Positions 18,641-27,222 of a stretch of 64,000 nucleotides of DNA are shown here, one piece after another. How positions within the stretch are numbered: the first letter of the stretch is position 1; the number at the start of each line of letters is the position of its first letter. The stretch comes from Variovorax sp. PAMC26660 (GTDB lineage Bacteria; Pseudomonadota; Gammaproteobacteria; Burkholderiales; Burkholderiaceae_C): assembly GCF_014302995.1 (NCBI RefSeq), contig NZ_CP060295.1, forward strand, positions 930,001-994,000, read 5' to 3'. A model generated the notes under the pieces. That model had not been told where the DNA came from, made no database searches, and saw only the letters and a program-made list of their open reading frames with translations. The position numbers and the translations under genes are program-made.

Positions 18641-19534
18641 ATGGACCGCTTCCAGGAAATGCAGGCCTTCGTGCGGATCGCCGAGCGCCAGAGCTTCACG
18701 CAGGCATCGGAAGACCTGCAGATCCCGCGCGCCACCGTCACCAACCTCATCAAGCGCGTGGAGCAACGCATCGGCACGCGGCTGCTGGAGCGCACCACGC
18801 GCACCGTGCGCCTCACCCCCGACGGCGAGGCCTACTACCGCCGCTGCGTGCGCCTGCTGGCCGACGTGGAAGAAGCCGAGGGCCTGTTTCGCGACGAGGC
18901 GCCCAAGGGCCTGCTGCGCGTGAACCTGCAGGGCACGCTGGCGCGCCATTTCGTCGTGCCCGCGCTGCCCGATTTCCTGGCGCGCTACCCCGGGCTCGAA
19001 CTGCACATCGGCGAGGACGACCGGCTGGTCGACCTTGTGCGCGAAGGCGTCGACTGCGTGCTGCGCGCGGGCAACCTGCAGGACTCGTCGATGGTCGGAC
19101 GGCGCGTGGCGCTGCTGCCGCAGGTCACCGTCGCGAGCCCGGCCTATCTGGCGGCGCACGGCGAGCCCGACAGCATCGAAGCGCTGGCGACGCACCGCGC
19201 CATCCACTACATCTCGAGCGGCACGGGCAAGGCGGTGCCGCTCGAGTTCACCGTCGATGGGCGGGTGACGAACGTACAGCTCGGCGCCATCGTCTCGGTG
19301 ACCGGTGCCGACCTCTACACCGGCTCGGCCGTCGCGGGCCTCGGGCTGGTGCAGGTCCCGCGCTACCGCGTGGCCAACGAACTCGCGGACGGGCGGCTGA
19401 AGGTGCTGCTGGCCGATTTCGCCCCGCCGCCGATGCCGGTGTCGGTGCTGTATTCGCAGAACCGGCAGTTGTCGTCGCGCGTGCGGGTGTTCACGCAGTG
19501 GCTGCGGGACATTTTCGCGGCTGCGGAGTCCTGA
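18641..19534 (+). CDS. LysR-family transcriptional regulator
   Basis: 297 residues. The N-terminal winged helix-turn-helix is at about 1-60 (ERQSFTQASEDLQIPRATVT), followed by a type-2 periplasmic-binding-like effector domain. It resembles the CrgA/PA2206 subgroup (DRLVDLVREGVDCVLRAGNL). The 124-base gap to the divergent SDR is AT-rich over 18570-18630 and must contain both promoters; no confident operator was found. Likely controls the two SDR genes. Confidence 0.9.
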   Translation: MDRFQEMQAFVRIAERQSFTQASEDLQIPRATVTNLIKRVEQRIGTRLLERTTRTVRLTPDGEAYYRRCVRLLADVEEAEGLFRDEAPKGLLRVNLQGTLARHFVVPALPDFLARYPGLELHIGEDDRLVDLVREGVDCVLRAGNLQDSSMVGRRVALLPQVTVASPAYLAAHGEPDSIEALATHRAIHYISSGTGKAVPLEFTVDGRVTNVQLGAIVSVTGADLYTGSAVAGLGLVQVPRYRVANELADGRLKVLLADFAPPPMPVSVLYSQNRQLSSRVRVFTQWLRDIFAAAES

Positions 19535-19543
19535 CCCTGTTGC

Positions 19544-19663
19544 CTTGCTCCCTCCCCTTCCGGGGGAGGGTCGGGGTGGGGCCAGCGGCACAACAACCCG
19601 CAGCGGCCTTGCCAAGGCCGCGTGCCCCCATCCCAGCCTTCCCCCGGAAGGGGAAGGAGCAAG
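19544..19663. repeat. Dispersed palindromic repeat, family A copy 2
   Basis: 120 bp with perfect terminal inversion CTTGCTCC / GGAGCAAG and a GC-rich palindrome at each end. It lies between convergent genes (LysR and MFS), where it could end both transcripts. Confidence 0.87.
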
Positions 19664-19673
19664 ACAGTGCCCA

Positions 19674-21182
19674 TCAACAGGCCGGCGACTCCAACGCCAC
19701 AGCGCTCGCCACCGCATGCGTCTCCCCACGCAAGAACACGAACACCACCAGCGCAGTCAACACAGTCACCCCCGCCAGCACGCACAGCAACGTGCCGAAC
19801 GCCGCGCCGTACGCATGCAGCAGCGCCGCACGGTCCACACCGGGCAACAGCGCCAAAGCCTGCGACAGATCCCCCGTCGTCACGCGCTGCGCCGCCTGCG
19901 ACGCGGCTGAAAACGATCCCAGTTGCCGCGTCACCAATGCTGTGAGCCCCGCTCCCACCAGCGCCAGCGCAATCCCCTCCCCCGCCACCCGCACGGTGTT
20001 GAAGATGCCCGAGGCCATGCCTGCCCGCTCGCGCGGCACCACGCTCACGGCCAGGCCATCCATCAGCCCCCACGGCAGGCCGATGCCCGCGCCGATCAGC
20101 AGCAGCGCCCAAACGATGTCGTGCAGCGGCGTGCCCGGCGCGCAGCGGCTCAGCCAGAACAACCCCACCGCGCACACCAGCAGGCCCACGGCCGAGATCA
20201 CGCCCGCCGAGTAGCGATGCGCAAGCCACGCCGCCAGCGTCGGCACCACGAGGATCGGCCCCGACAGCGCGAACATGAAGCCGCCCGCTTCCAGCGCACT
20301 GCGCCCTTCGAGCCCGATGAAGCGGATCGGCAGCAGCACCAGCAGCACGACAAAGCCATAGGCCGGCGCGGCTGCCAGCAGTTGCACGCCGACGAAACGC
20401 GGAAAGCGGAACAGCGACAGGTCGAGCATCGGATGCGCCACGCGCCGCTCGATGGCGATGAAGGCCGCGCCCATCAGCACCGCACCCGCCAGCGCGCCGA
20501 TCACCCACGGGCTGCCCCAGCCGCTGTCGGGCGCCTGCAGCACGCCCAGCGTGAGCAGGCTCAATGCGGCGGTAAAGCTGACCGTGCCCGGCATGTCCAG
20601 GCCCATCGCGCTCGGGTTGCGCGACTCGCGCATGCTCATCGAAGCGATGCACAGCGCGACGAGGCTGACCCCGCCGGGGCTGAGCATCACCGCCTGCCAT
20701 CCGAAGGATTCGGCGAGCCAGCCCGAAAGAATCGAGCCGCACGACAGGCCCACGCCGAACGAAGTGCCGATCAGGCTGAAGGCCCGCGTGCGGGCTGCGC
20801 CATCGAACACCTGCGCGAGCGCTGCAGTACCGGCCGCGAACGCCGCCGCCGACCCCAGCCCTTGCAGCGCGCGTGCGAGGTCAAAGGCGACGATGCCCGG
20901 TGCGAGTGTCAGCAGCGAACTGCTCAATGCGACCACCGCCAGGCCCAGCAAGAAAACGCGCTTGCGTCCATAGGCATCGGCCAGCGCTCCGGCCGCCATC
21001 AGCGTGGCGCCGAAGCTCAGCATGAAGGCGTTGGTCACCCAGTTGAGTTGCACCGGGCTTCCGCCCAGCGCCTCGCGGATCGCGGGCAGCACCACCGCTG
21101 GCCCCGTGAAGCTCAGCGGCATGCCCAGCGCCGCCAGGCAGACGGCGGCCAGCAGCCAGTTCTTGTTGGAAGACGAGGACAT
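19674..21182 (-). CDS. MFS drug exporter-like transporter (DHA2-type)
   Basis: 502 residues with about 14 membrane segments. It shows the motif region NWVTNAFMLSFGATLMAAG, motif A as ALADAYGRKRVFLLG and motif C-like ALQGLGSAAAFAAGTAAL. The Met at 21182 (MSSSSNKNWLL) is preferred to a frame starting earlier. It is divergent from the LysR gene at 21326, so that regulator probably controls it. It probably effluxes a small toxic compound; the substrate is not readable. Confidence 0.88.
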   Translation of the reverse strand: MSSSSNKNWLLAAVCLAALGMPLSFTGPAVVLPAIREALGGSPVQLNWVTNAFMLSFGATLMAAGALADAYGRKRVFLLGLAVVALSSSLLTLAPGIVAFDLARALQGLGSAAAFAAGTAALAQVFDGAARTRAFSLIGTSFGVGLSCGSILSGWLAESFGWQAVMLSPGGVSLVALCIASMSMRESRNPSAMGLDMPGTVSFTAALSLLTLGVLQAPDSGWGSPWVIGALAGAVLMGAAFIAIERRVAHPMLDLSLFRFPRFVGVQLLAAAPAYGFVVLLVLLPIRFIGLEGRSALEAGGFMFALSGPILVVPTLAAWLAHRYSAGVISAVGLLVCAVGLFWLSRCAPGTPLHDIVWALLLIGAGIGLPWGLMDGLAVSVVPRERAGMASGIFNTVRVAGEGIALALVGAGLTALVTRQLGSFSAASQAAQRVTTGDLSQALALLPGVDRAALLHAYGAAFGTLLCVLAGVTVLTALVVFVFLRGETHAVASAVALESPAC

Positions 21183-21259
21183 CGCAGGAAGGCTTTCACG
21201 CAGAAGGGAGAAACAGATCGGCAACGGCGGCCGGGCGTGAAGAGAAGATAGAAAGGATT

Positions 21260-21310
21260 CAATGGAATGAAAATAGCGCCATTGATCCTCAAACTCCCAA
21301 CCAAAGGTTG
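21260..21310. promoter_or_regulatory. Candidate LysR operator pair between MFS and LysR genes
   Basis: Two inverted repeats lie in the divergent intergenic region: CAATGG-N13-CCATTG (21260-21284) and CAACC-AAA-GGTTG (21298-21310). The first has the spacing of a LysR-type activation or repression site; the second ends 15 bases before the regulator ATG, a usual place for autorepression. Confidence 0.4.
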
Positions 21311-21325
21311 TTAATCAGACCATCC

Positions 21326-22225
21326 ATGGACAGCTTCAGCGGACTCGAATCCTTCGTGCGGGCGGCCGACCTGCTCAGCTTTGCCAAGGCCGGCCGGCTG
21401 CTGGGCATCTCGGCATCGGCGGTCGGCAAGAACGTGGCGCGGCTCGAACAGCAGCTCGGCCTGCGGCTTTTCAACCGCACCACGCGGCATGTGCACCTGA
21501 CGCAGGAAGGCGCGATGTTCCACGAGCGCTGCCGCCGCATCCTCGACGAGCTGGACGATGCGCGCGCCATGATGCAAGACGCCGTTGCGGCGCCGCGCGG
21601 CCGCCTGCGCGTGAGCTTGCCGACCATCGGCTACCGCTTCCTGCTGCCGATGCTGCCGGCCTTCAAGGCACGCTTTCCCGAGATCGAACTCGACCTCGAC
21701 TTCAACGACCGGTTGGTCGACGTGATCGCCGAAGGCGTGGACGTGGCGATCCGCAGCGGTGAGCTGGTCGACTCGCAGCTCGTGGCGCGCCGGCTCGGCC
21801 CGTTCAGCTTCGTGCTCGTGGCCTCGCCGGACTACCTCGCACGCCACGGCGTGCCGCAGGTGCCGGCCGATCTCGCGCAGCACAGCTGCCTGCGCTACAA
21901 GTTCGTGACCGGCGGAAAGATCGAGGACTGGGACCTGCCAGGCCTGCCCGCGCAACTGCCGCCCGGCCTGATCTGCAACAACATGGAAGCCATGCTCGGC
22001 GCGGCCGTGGCCGGCCTCGGCGTGGCCTACATGCCGGACTTTCTCGCGCGCGATTCGCTTCGCCGTGGCGAACTGCAGCGCGTGCTGGCCACGCACCTCG
22101 TGCGCAACGGGCAGTTCTCGGCCCTGTGGCCTTCGAGTCGCCAGCTGTCGCCGAAGGTGCGGGCCTTCGTGGACTTCGCGAGCGAGCACATGTTCAACGA
22201 CCCAGATGCGTCGCCTGGGCGCTAG
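21326..22225 (+). CDS. LysR-family transcriptional regulator
   Basis: 299 residues. The helix-turn-helix is at 1-60 (LSFAKAGRLLGISASAVGKN), then the effector domain with RLVDVIAEGVDVAIRSGEL, close in type to the LysR at 18641. ATG 21326 gives MDSFSGLESF; an upstream TTG/ATG frame adds only six residues. Divergent from an MFS exporter. It ends nine bases before the 3' end of the convergent ATPase gene. Confidence 0.9.
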   Translation: MDSFSGLESFVRAADLLSFAKAGRLLGISASAVGKNVARLEQQLGLRLFNRTTRHVHLTQEGAMFHERCRRILDELDDARAMMQDAVAAPRGRLRVSLPTIGYRFLLPMLPAFKARFPEIELDLDFNDRLVDVIAEGVDVAIRSGELVDSQLVARRLGPFSFVLVASPDYLARHGVPQVPADLAQHSCLRYKFVTGGKIEDWDLPGLPAQLPPGLICNNMEAMLGAAVAGLGVAYMPDFLARDSLRRGELQRVLATHLVRNGQFSALWPSSRQLSPKVRAFVDFASEHMFNDPDASPGR

Positions 22226-22233
22226 AACGCTCT

Positions 22234-24042
22234 CTACGCGGCCTGAGTGAGTTCGCTGTCCGCCTGTTCGCTCGCAACGCTGGCCGGTGTCTCGGTCGGC
22301 ACGCTGCTCTCAGCGACCACCGGCTTCACGGGCTCTGGCGCCACGGCAACCACGGCTTCGGCGGGCGCGGCGACCGGTACAGCCATGGCAACAGGTGCCG
22401 TTTCGGCAGCGGGCTTTGCGCTCTCCACAACCACCGGCTTCGCAGGCTCCTGCTTCGCTGGCGCTGGCATTGGCGCCGCGACAGGCGCTGCAACCGGTGC
22501 GATCTCGGCAACGGCCACCACTTCAACGGGCTTCACTGCCTTGGCAGGCTTTGCTCCCTCCGTAGCAACAGCCTTTGCAGGCACAGCCTTCGTCGGCTCC
22601 GCCTTCGCAGCCGCCGCTTTCACAGGCTCCGGCTTCACCGGCTCGCCCGCGATCCGGCTCAGAGCCAGCGCAGCCTTCAGCGGGAACAGCGTGCGCTCAT
22701 CGCCTTCAGCGGTATTGCTCACCGTGGTGCCGCGAGCCTCATCAAGGCTCGCCGTGCGCACCGCGTCGATCCGGTGCGTCGGCACCATGAACGGCGAATG
22801 CGTGGTGTAGATGATCTGGTTGCCGAAGTCCTTCTCGAAATGCGCCAGCAGATCGGCCTGCGAGTGCGGGTGCAGGTGCAGCCCCGGCTCGTCCAGCAGC
22901 AGGATGGCGTCTTCAGCGCGACCGCCCTTCGTGTCCGCGAAGAAGGCAATGTAGAACGAGAAGAACCACTGGAAGCCTCGGCTGCGCTCATCGAGATTCA
23001 CTTCCACCTCGTAGCTGCCGTTCGGGTCCGACACCATCGTGTCCAGGTGCTGCCCGTCGAGGTTGAAGCGAACCTTGAGCGCGCGGTCCTTCCAGAGCCG
23101 GCGGATCTCGGCAGTGACCACCGAGCCGGCGCGATTGGCGAGCTGGTTGCGCGTGGCCTGGTCGTTCTTTTCCAGCAGGTCCTGCAGTTGCTGCGGGTCG
23201 AGCCCCGCGACCTTGCACAGCTTCTCGAAGCTCTGCTGCTCGGGCGTGGCCTGCCCCCAGCCCTTGCGCACGAGGTAGTCGGCAAGGTTCTGGCGGCCGG
23301 GCAGCGCCGGGTATTCGTCGACGTAGATGAAGCGAGGCAGCTTCTCGATGACCCAGGCCTTCGCCCGGTCGAGGGCCGGCTTGTCGTTGGTGATGGACAG
23401 CGACAGCTCTTCGAGCTCGACCAGCATCTGTTCCTGCTTGTCGCTGAGCTCTGCATCTGCGGCAGCGAGCGCCTTGCGCAGTGCCTGCGTGGCCTTCACA
23501 GCGCCGGCCGACCACTTGATGAAATCGGGGCTGGCGATCATGGCTGCGTCGAAGGCATCGGCCTCCTGCTCCAGCATCGCCTTGGCCTCTTCGGCGACCT
23601 TTTCGGCGGCAGCCTTGATGGCCGGCACGATCTTGCGGACCTTGCCCTTGATGTCGCTCACGTCGATGGACAGGTCAACCAGTCCCTCGAACCCGGCCCA
23701 ACGGGCCGTGTCGTAGCCCCGGCTTGCGGTGACGTGGCGAACGCCGGTGGCGCGCGGGAAGATAGCGGCCAATTCGGCCCGTTCGCTGTCGTCGAGAGCC
23801 CAGCGTGTTTGCACGACGGGCGTGTCGCCCGCGCACTCTTCCAGGCGCCGGTGTCTGGGGAAGTCCTTGATCGGGCTGAGTGGTGCCAGGCCCTGTGTCG
23901 GGTTCAGGCTGTGGAGCGCGCGCAGCAGGTTCGATTTGCCGCTGTCATTTCTACCGAGGATCGCTGTGATCTGTGATGAATCGATGGGGCCGCTGTCGTT
24001 GATCGAGCGAAAGTTGGTGATCTGGAATGACGCCAAGCGCAT
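22234..24042 (-). CDS. OLD-like AAA/ABC ATPase lacking TOPRIM, with Ala/Pro/Lys-rich tail
   Basis: 602 residues. An SMC/RecF-type ATPase starts MRLASFQITNFRSINDSG with Walker A GRNDSGKS at 30-37. A helical insert covers about 140-300, the signature-like SRGFQWF is at 354-360, Walker B ILLLDEPGLHLH at 380-391 and the H-loop YTTHSPF at 412-418. In OLD-family nucleases a segment like TLFPLQAALGY leads into a TOPRIM nuclease. Here the equivalent TLFPLKAALA (451-460) is followed instead by about 135 low-complexity residues rich in Ala, Pro, Val, Lys and Glu (DNA 22237-22644). ATP-dependent DNA work is inferred; nuclease activity is not expected. Confidence 0.8.
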   Translation of the reverse strand: MRLASFQITNFRSINDSGPIDSSQITAILGRNDSGKSNLLRALHSLNPTQGLAPLSPIKDFPRHRRLEECAGDTPVVQTRWALDDSERAELAAIFPRATGVRHVTASRGYDTARWAGFEGLVDLSIDVSDIKGKVRKIVPAIKAAAEKVAEEAKAMLEQEADAFDAAMIASPDFIKWSAGAVKATQALRKALAAADAELSDKQEQMLVELEELSLSITNDKPALDRAKAWVIEKLPRFIYVDEYPALPGRQNLADYLVRKGWGQATPEQQSFEKLCKVAGLDPQQLQDLLEKNDQATRNQLANRAGSVVTAEIRRLWKDRALKVRFNLDGQHLDTMVSDPNGSYEVEVNLDERSRGFQWFFSFYIAFFADTKGGRAEDAILLLDEPGLHLHPHSQADLLAHFEKDFGNQIIYTTHSPFMVPTHRIDAVRTASLDEARGTTVSNTAEGDERTLFPLKAALALSRIAGEPVKPEPVKAAAAKAEPTKAVPAKAVATEGAKPAKAVKPVEVVAVAEIAPVAAPVAAPMPAPAKQEPAKPVVVESAKPAAETAPVAMAVPVAAPAEAVVAVAPEPVKPVVAESSVPTETPASVASEQADSELTQAA

Positions 24043-24131
24043 GTAGGGGGCTTCTCTTCGAATGAATGCAGGGTCGGGGAATGTATTGCATTCCCCACCC
24101 CTTCCCCGCCCGCGCCGGAAGAAAAATTTAT

Positions 24132-26648
24132 TTATTCGGCCGCGCGGCGCAGCGTCTCGACCACCGGCCGGCGCAGCACGTCGCGCAGGCCCCACCAGCC
24201 CGCGCCCAGCGCCAGCACCGCGCCGGCCAGCGCGCCCAGCACGGGCACAAACGGCGACGCGGTCCAGGTGAACTCGAACACATAGCGCGCCAGCGCCCAG
24301 CCGATCACCGAGGCCACGATGCTCGCGAGGAAGCCCGCGAGCAGGCCCACGCCCACCAGCTCTGCGCGCTGCACCTGCCGCAGCAGGCTGGCGCGCGCAC
24401 CCACAGCACGCATCACGGCGAATTCACGCGCCCGCTCCTCGCGCGTGGCCGTCACCGCGGCAAACAGCACCACCAGCCCCGCAGCGAGCGTGAAGCCGAA
24501 CAGGAATTCGACCGCGCGGATCACCTGGTCGAGCACGCGCTGCACCTGGTTGATGGTCGCGCTCATGTCCACGTTGGTCACGTTCGGGTAGCTGCGCACC
24601 AGCGCGTTGTCGAAGCCCTTGGTCTCGGGCGCGCGGAAGGCGCCCATGTAGGTCACGGGCACATCGGGCAGCGTGGCCACGGTGTACATCACGAAGAAGT
24701 TGGCGTGCAGCGAGCCCCAGTCGACCTTGCGCAGCGAGGTGATGCGCGCGTCGCTCTGCATGCCGCCGATGTCGAAGCGCAGGCTGTCGCCGAGCTTCAG
24801 GCCCAGCGTCTCGGCCAGGCCCTCTTCCACGCTCACCTCGCCTGCCGCGCCGGGCGTCCACTTGCCGGAGGTGATGCTGTTGTGCTCGGGCGCCTGCACG
24901 GCGTTGCTGAGGTTGAACTCGCGGTCGACCAGCCGCTTGGCGCGGTCTTCCGCGTAGTCGTCGGGCGTGACGGGCTTGTCGTTGATGGCGACGAGCCGGC
25001 CACGAATCATCGGATACCAGTCGAACTTGCCCACGCCGGCGTCGCGCAGCGACTTCTGGAACGCATCGCTCTGGTCGGGCATCACGTTGATGACGAAGCG
25101 GTTCGGCGCATCGGGCGGCGTGGCCTTGCGCCAGCTCGCAACGAGGTCGGTGCGCAACAACACCAGCAGCACCAGCGCGAGCAGGCCGACCGCCAGCGCG
25201 CTGACCTGCACCACCGCGTAGGCCGGCCGCGCCGAAATCTGCCGCGTGGCCAGCACCAGCCAGCGCGGCGCCGTCGTTTCGTTGACGCTGCGGCGCAGCA
25301 CCTTCACCGCGAGCCAGCTCAGCAATGCGAACACGGCCACCGCACCCGCGAAGCCGCCGACCGCGATCAGGCCCAGCTTGATGTCGCTGCTGGCCGCCAT
25401 CAGCAGGGCCGCGAAGCCCGCCACGCCGATGCCGAGCACCGCGAGCGATGCGGGTTTCAGGCCGCCCACGTCGCGCCGGATCACGCGCAGCGGCGGCACG
25501 CGGGCCAGTTGCAGCACCGGCGGCAGGCCGAAGGCGAACAGCAGCGTCAGGCCCATGCCCAGCCCGAAGGCCACGGGCCACAGCGTGGCGGCCGGCAGCG
25601 CAGTCTCGACCAGCCCGGCCAGCAGCAGCACGAAGATGTAGTGCACCGCGAAGCCGATGGCCACGCCCAGCGCGCTGGCCACGAGGCCGATCACCGCGAA
25701 CTCGAAGGCATAGGCCATCGCGATGGTGCGCTGGCTCTGGCCGAGCACACGCAGCATCGCGCAGTCGTCGAGGTGGCTGGCCGCGAAGCCGCGCGCGGCG
25801 AGCGCCACGGCCACAGCGGACAGCAGCGCCGCGAGCAGCGCGACCAGGCTCAGGAATTTCTCGGCACGGTCCAGTGTCTGGCGCATCTCGGGCCGGCCGC
25901 CTTCGAAGGAATCGAGCCGCACGCCGCGCAGGTCGCCCTTCTTGATGGCCGCATCGGACCAGTCGGTGAAGCGCTTCACGGCCGCATCGGCGCCCGCCAC
26001 CGCGAAGCGATAGCCCACGCGGCTGGCCGGCTGCACGAGCGCGGTGCGTGCCACGTCGGCTTGGTTGAGCATCACGCGTGGCGAGAAGCTCATGAAACCG
26101 GCCCCACGGTCCGGCTCGAGCGTGATCACGCGGCCTACACGCAAGCTGGTGTCGCCAAGCAGCAGCGGATCGCCCACCTTGAGCCCGAGCGAGTCGAGCA
26201 GCGAGGCATCGACCCACACCTCACCCGCAGGCGGGATTTCTCGCGTGATCGCGCCCGGCCCGTCGACGGTGTTCGAGGTCTGCAGACTGCCACGCAAGGG
26301 ATAGCCCGTGGTCACTGCCTTCAGTGCGACCAGCTTGCTGGCACCGCCCTGAGCATCTTCCGCGCGCGCCATGGTCGGAAAGCCATAGGTGCCAGTCCCT
26401 TCAAGGCCCAGCGACTTCGCCTGCGCCACGAAGGATTCGGGCGTCGGGTTGTCGCTGACGATCACCGCGTCGCCGCCCAGCAGTTGCCGCGCATCGCGCT
26501 GCAGGCCGCCCTGCAGCCGGTCGGCAAAGAAGCCGACCGCCGTGAGCGCGGCCACGGCCAGCAACACGGCGACGATCAACAGGCGCAACTCGCCGGCGCG
26601 CAGATCGCGCCAGAGCGTGCGCCAACCCAGGCGGAGGGAAGCATTCAT
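24132..26648 (-). CDS. FtsX-like ABC transporter permease (YbbP-type)
   Basis: 838 residues with about ten membrane helices in two FtsX/MacB-like blocks and two large periplasmic domains. It starts LGWRTLWRDLRAGELRLLIV as in YbbP and carries the cytoplasmic segment TREERAREFAVMRAVGAR near the C-terminus. YbbP normally pairs with the ATPase YbbA and with the esterase TesA; neither is next to it here, so the ATPase must be encoded elsewhere. The role of this family is unsettled (envelope export or lipoprotein-like release). Confidence 0.87.
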   Translation of the reverse strand: MNASLRLGWRTLWRDLRAGELRLLIVAVLLAVAALTAVGFFADRLQGGLQRDARQLLGGDAVIVSDNPTPESFVAQAKSLGLEGTGTYGFPTMARAEDAQGGASKLVALKAVTTGYPLRGSLQTSNTVDGPGAITREIPPAGEVWVDASLLDSLGLKVGDPLLLGDTSLRVGRVITLEPDRGAGFMSFSPRVMLNQADVARTALVQPASRVGYRFAVAGADAAVKRFTDWSDAAIKKGDLRGVRLDSFEGGRPEMRQTLDRAEKFLSLVALLAALLSAVAVALAARGFAASHLDDCAMLRVLGQSQRTIAMAYAFEFAVIGLVASALGVAIGFAVHYIFVLLLAGLVETALPAATLWPVAFGLGMGLTLLFAFGLPPVLQLARVPPLRVIRRDVGGLKPASLAVLGIGVAGFAALLMAASSDIKLGLIAVGGFAGAVAVFALLSWLAVKVLRRSVNETTAPRWLVLATRQISARPAYAVVQVSALAVGLLALVLLVLLRTDLVASWRKATPPDAPNRFVINVMPDQSDAFQKSLRDAGVGKFDWYPMIRGRLVAINDKPVTPDDYAEDRAKRLVDREFNLSNAVQAPEHNSITSGKWTPGAAGEVSVEEGLAETLGLKLGDSLRFDIGGMQSDARITSLRKVDWGSLHANFFVMYTVATLPDVPVTYMGAFRAPETKGFDNALVRSYPNVTNVDMSATINQVQRVLDQVIRAVEFLFGFTLAAGLVVLFAAVTATREERAREFAVMRAVGARASLLRQVQRAELVGVGLLAGFLASIVASVIGWALARYVFEFTWTASPFVPVLGALAGAVLALGAGWWGLRDVLRRPVVETLRRAAE

Positions 26649-26732
26649 GGCGCGAACGATAGCCGACGGGCCCGGCCACGGCTCGGTTCAAGGGTTATTG
26701 CGCCCCCATGGCCCTTGATCGCGGCCAGATGC

Positions 26733-26749
26733 TGTCGCATGATGCGACA
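26733..26749. promoter_or_regulatory. 17-bp perfect palindrome upstream of the fdn-sel operon
   Basis: TGTCGCAT-G-ATGCGACA, 8-bp arms around a single base. It lies in the 201-base gap between the divergent YbbP-like gene and the lipoprotein gene, about 100 bases before the latter's ATG. The symmetry is that of a dimeric repressor operator (TGTCG-N7-CGACA). The cognate regulator is unknown. Confidence 0.5.
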
Positions 26750-26849
26750 AACGCCTCCTCTTTGTTGCAAACCGGGCATGCCCCTGCCAGCGCAAAGCGG
26801 TGCAAGAAAAACAGCCCGTAGTCAGACCGCCTTTCCCCAAGGAGTCTCG

Positions 26850-27134
26850 ATGCCACGATGTCAGCGCTTGCAACTCATGGGCCTCTGCCTGGCCCTGGGT
26901 GTGCTGTTGAGCGCCTGCGATCCCAAGCCTCCCACGCCCAAGGCCACCACCGGCGCGAGCCCGGCGGGCATCACTCCCGCCGAGTCCGGCGACAAGGTCG
27001 AATCCTCCGCATCCCACAAGGGCCCGTCCGAAGGCGGCACCGCCATCGGCGGCATGAGCGGCCCGAACGGCGGTGGCAGTGCCTCCGGCGGCGCGCCCGC
27101 GCCGAGCGGCGGCGATGGCACCGCGCCCAAATAG
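26850..27134 (+). CDS. Small Gly/Ser/Pro-rich lipoprotein
   Basis: 94 residues. The signal peptide ends in lipobox LLSAC (Cys23), and the mature part is low-complexity Gly, Ser, Pro, Lys and Ala with no recognisable domain. A clear AAGGAG site precedes the ATG. It lies 88 bases before fdnG on the same strand, so it may be the first gene of the formate dehydrogenase operon. A role in that complex is unproven. Confidence 0.75.
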   Translation: MPRCQRLQLMGLCLALGVLLSACDPKPPTPKATTGASPAGITPAESGDKVESSASHKGPSEGGTAIGGMSGPNGGGSASGGAPAPSGGDGTAPK

Positions 27135-27222
27135 CGGCGCCCGATTCGCTCCTTCACGATTTCCACGCAAAGAAGAAGACCCCGATGAAACAACCCACTT
27201 CAGCGATGCAGGAGGTGATGTC

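Noticed and set aside
24066..27134. 1022-codon plus-strand open frame across the YbbP-like gene
   Set aside because: Antisense shadow rich in Arg, His, Gln; only its last 94 codons (lipoprotein from 26850) look real.
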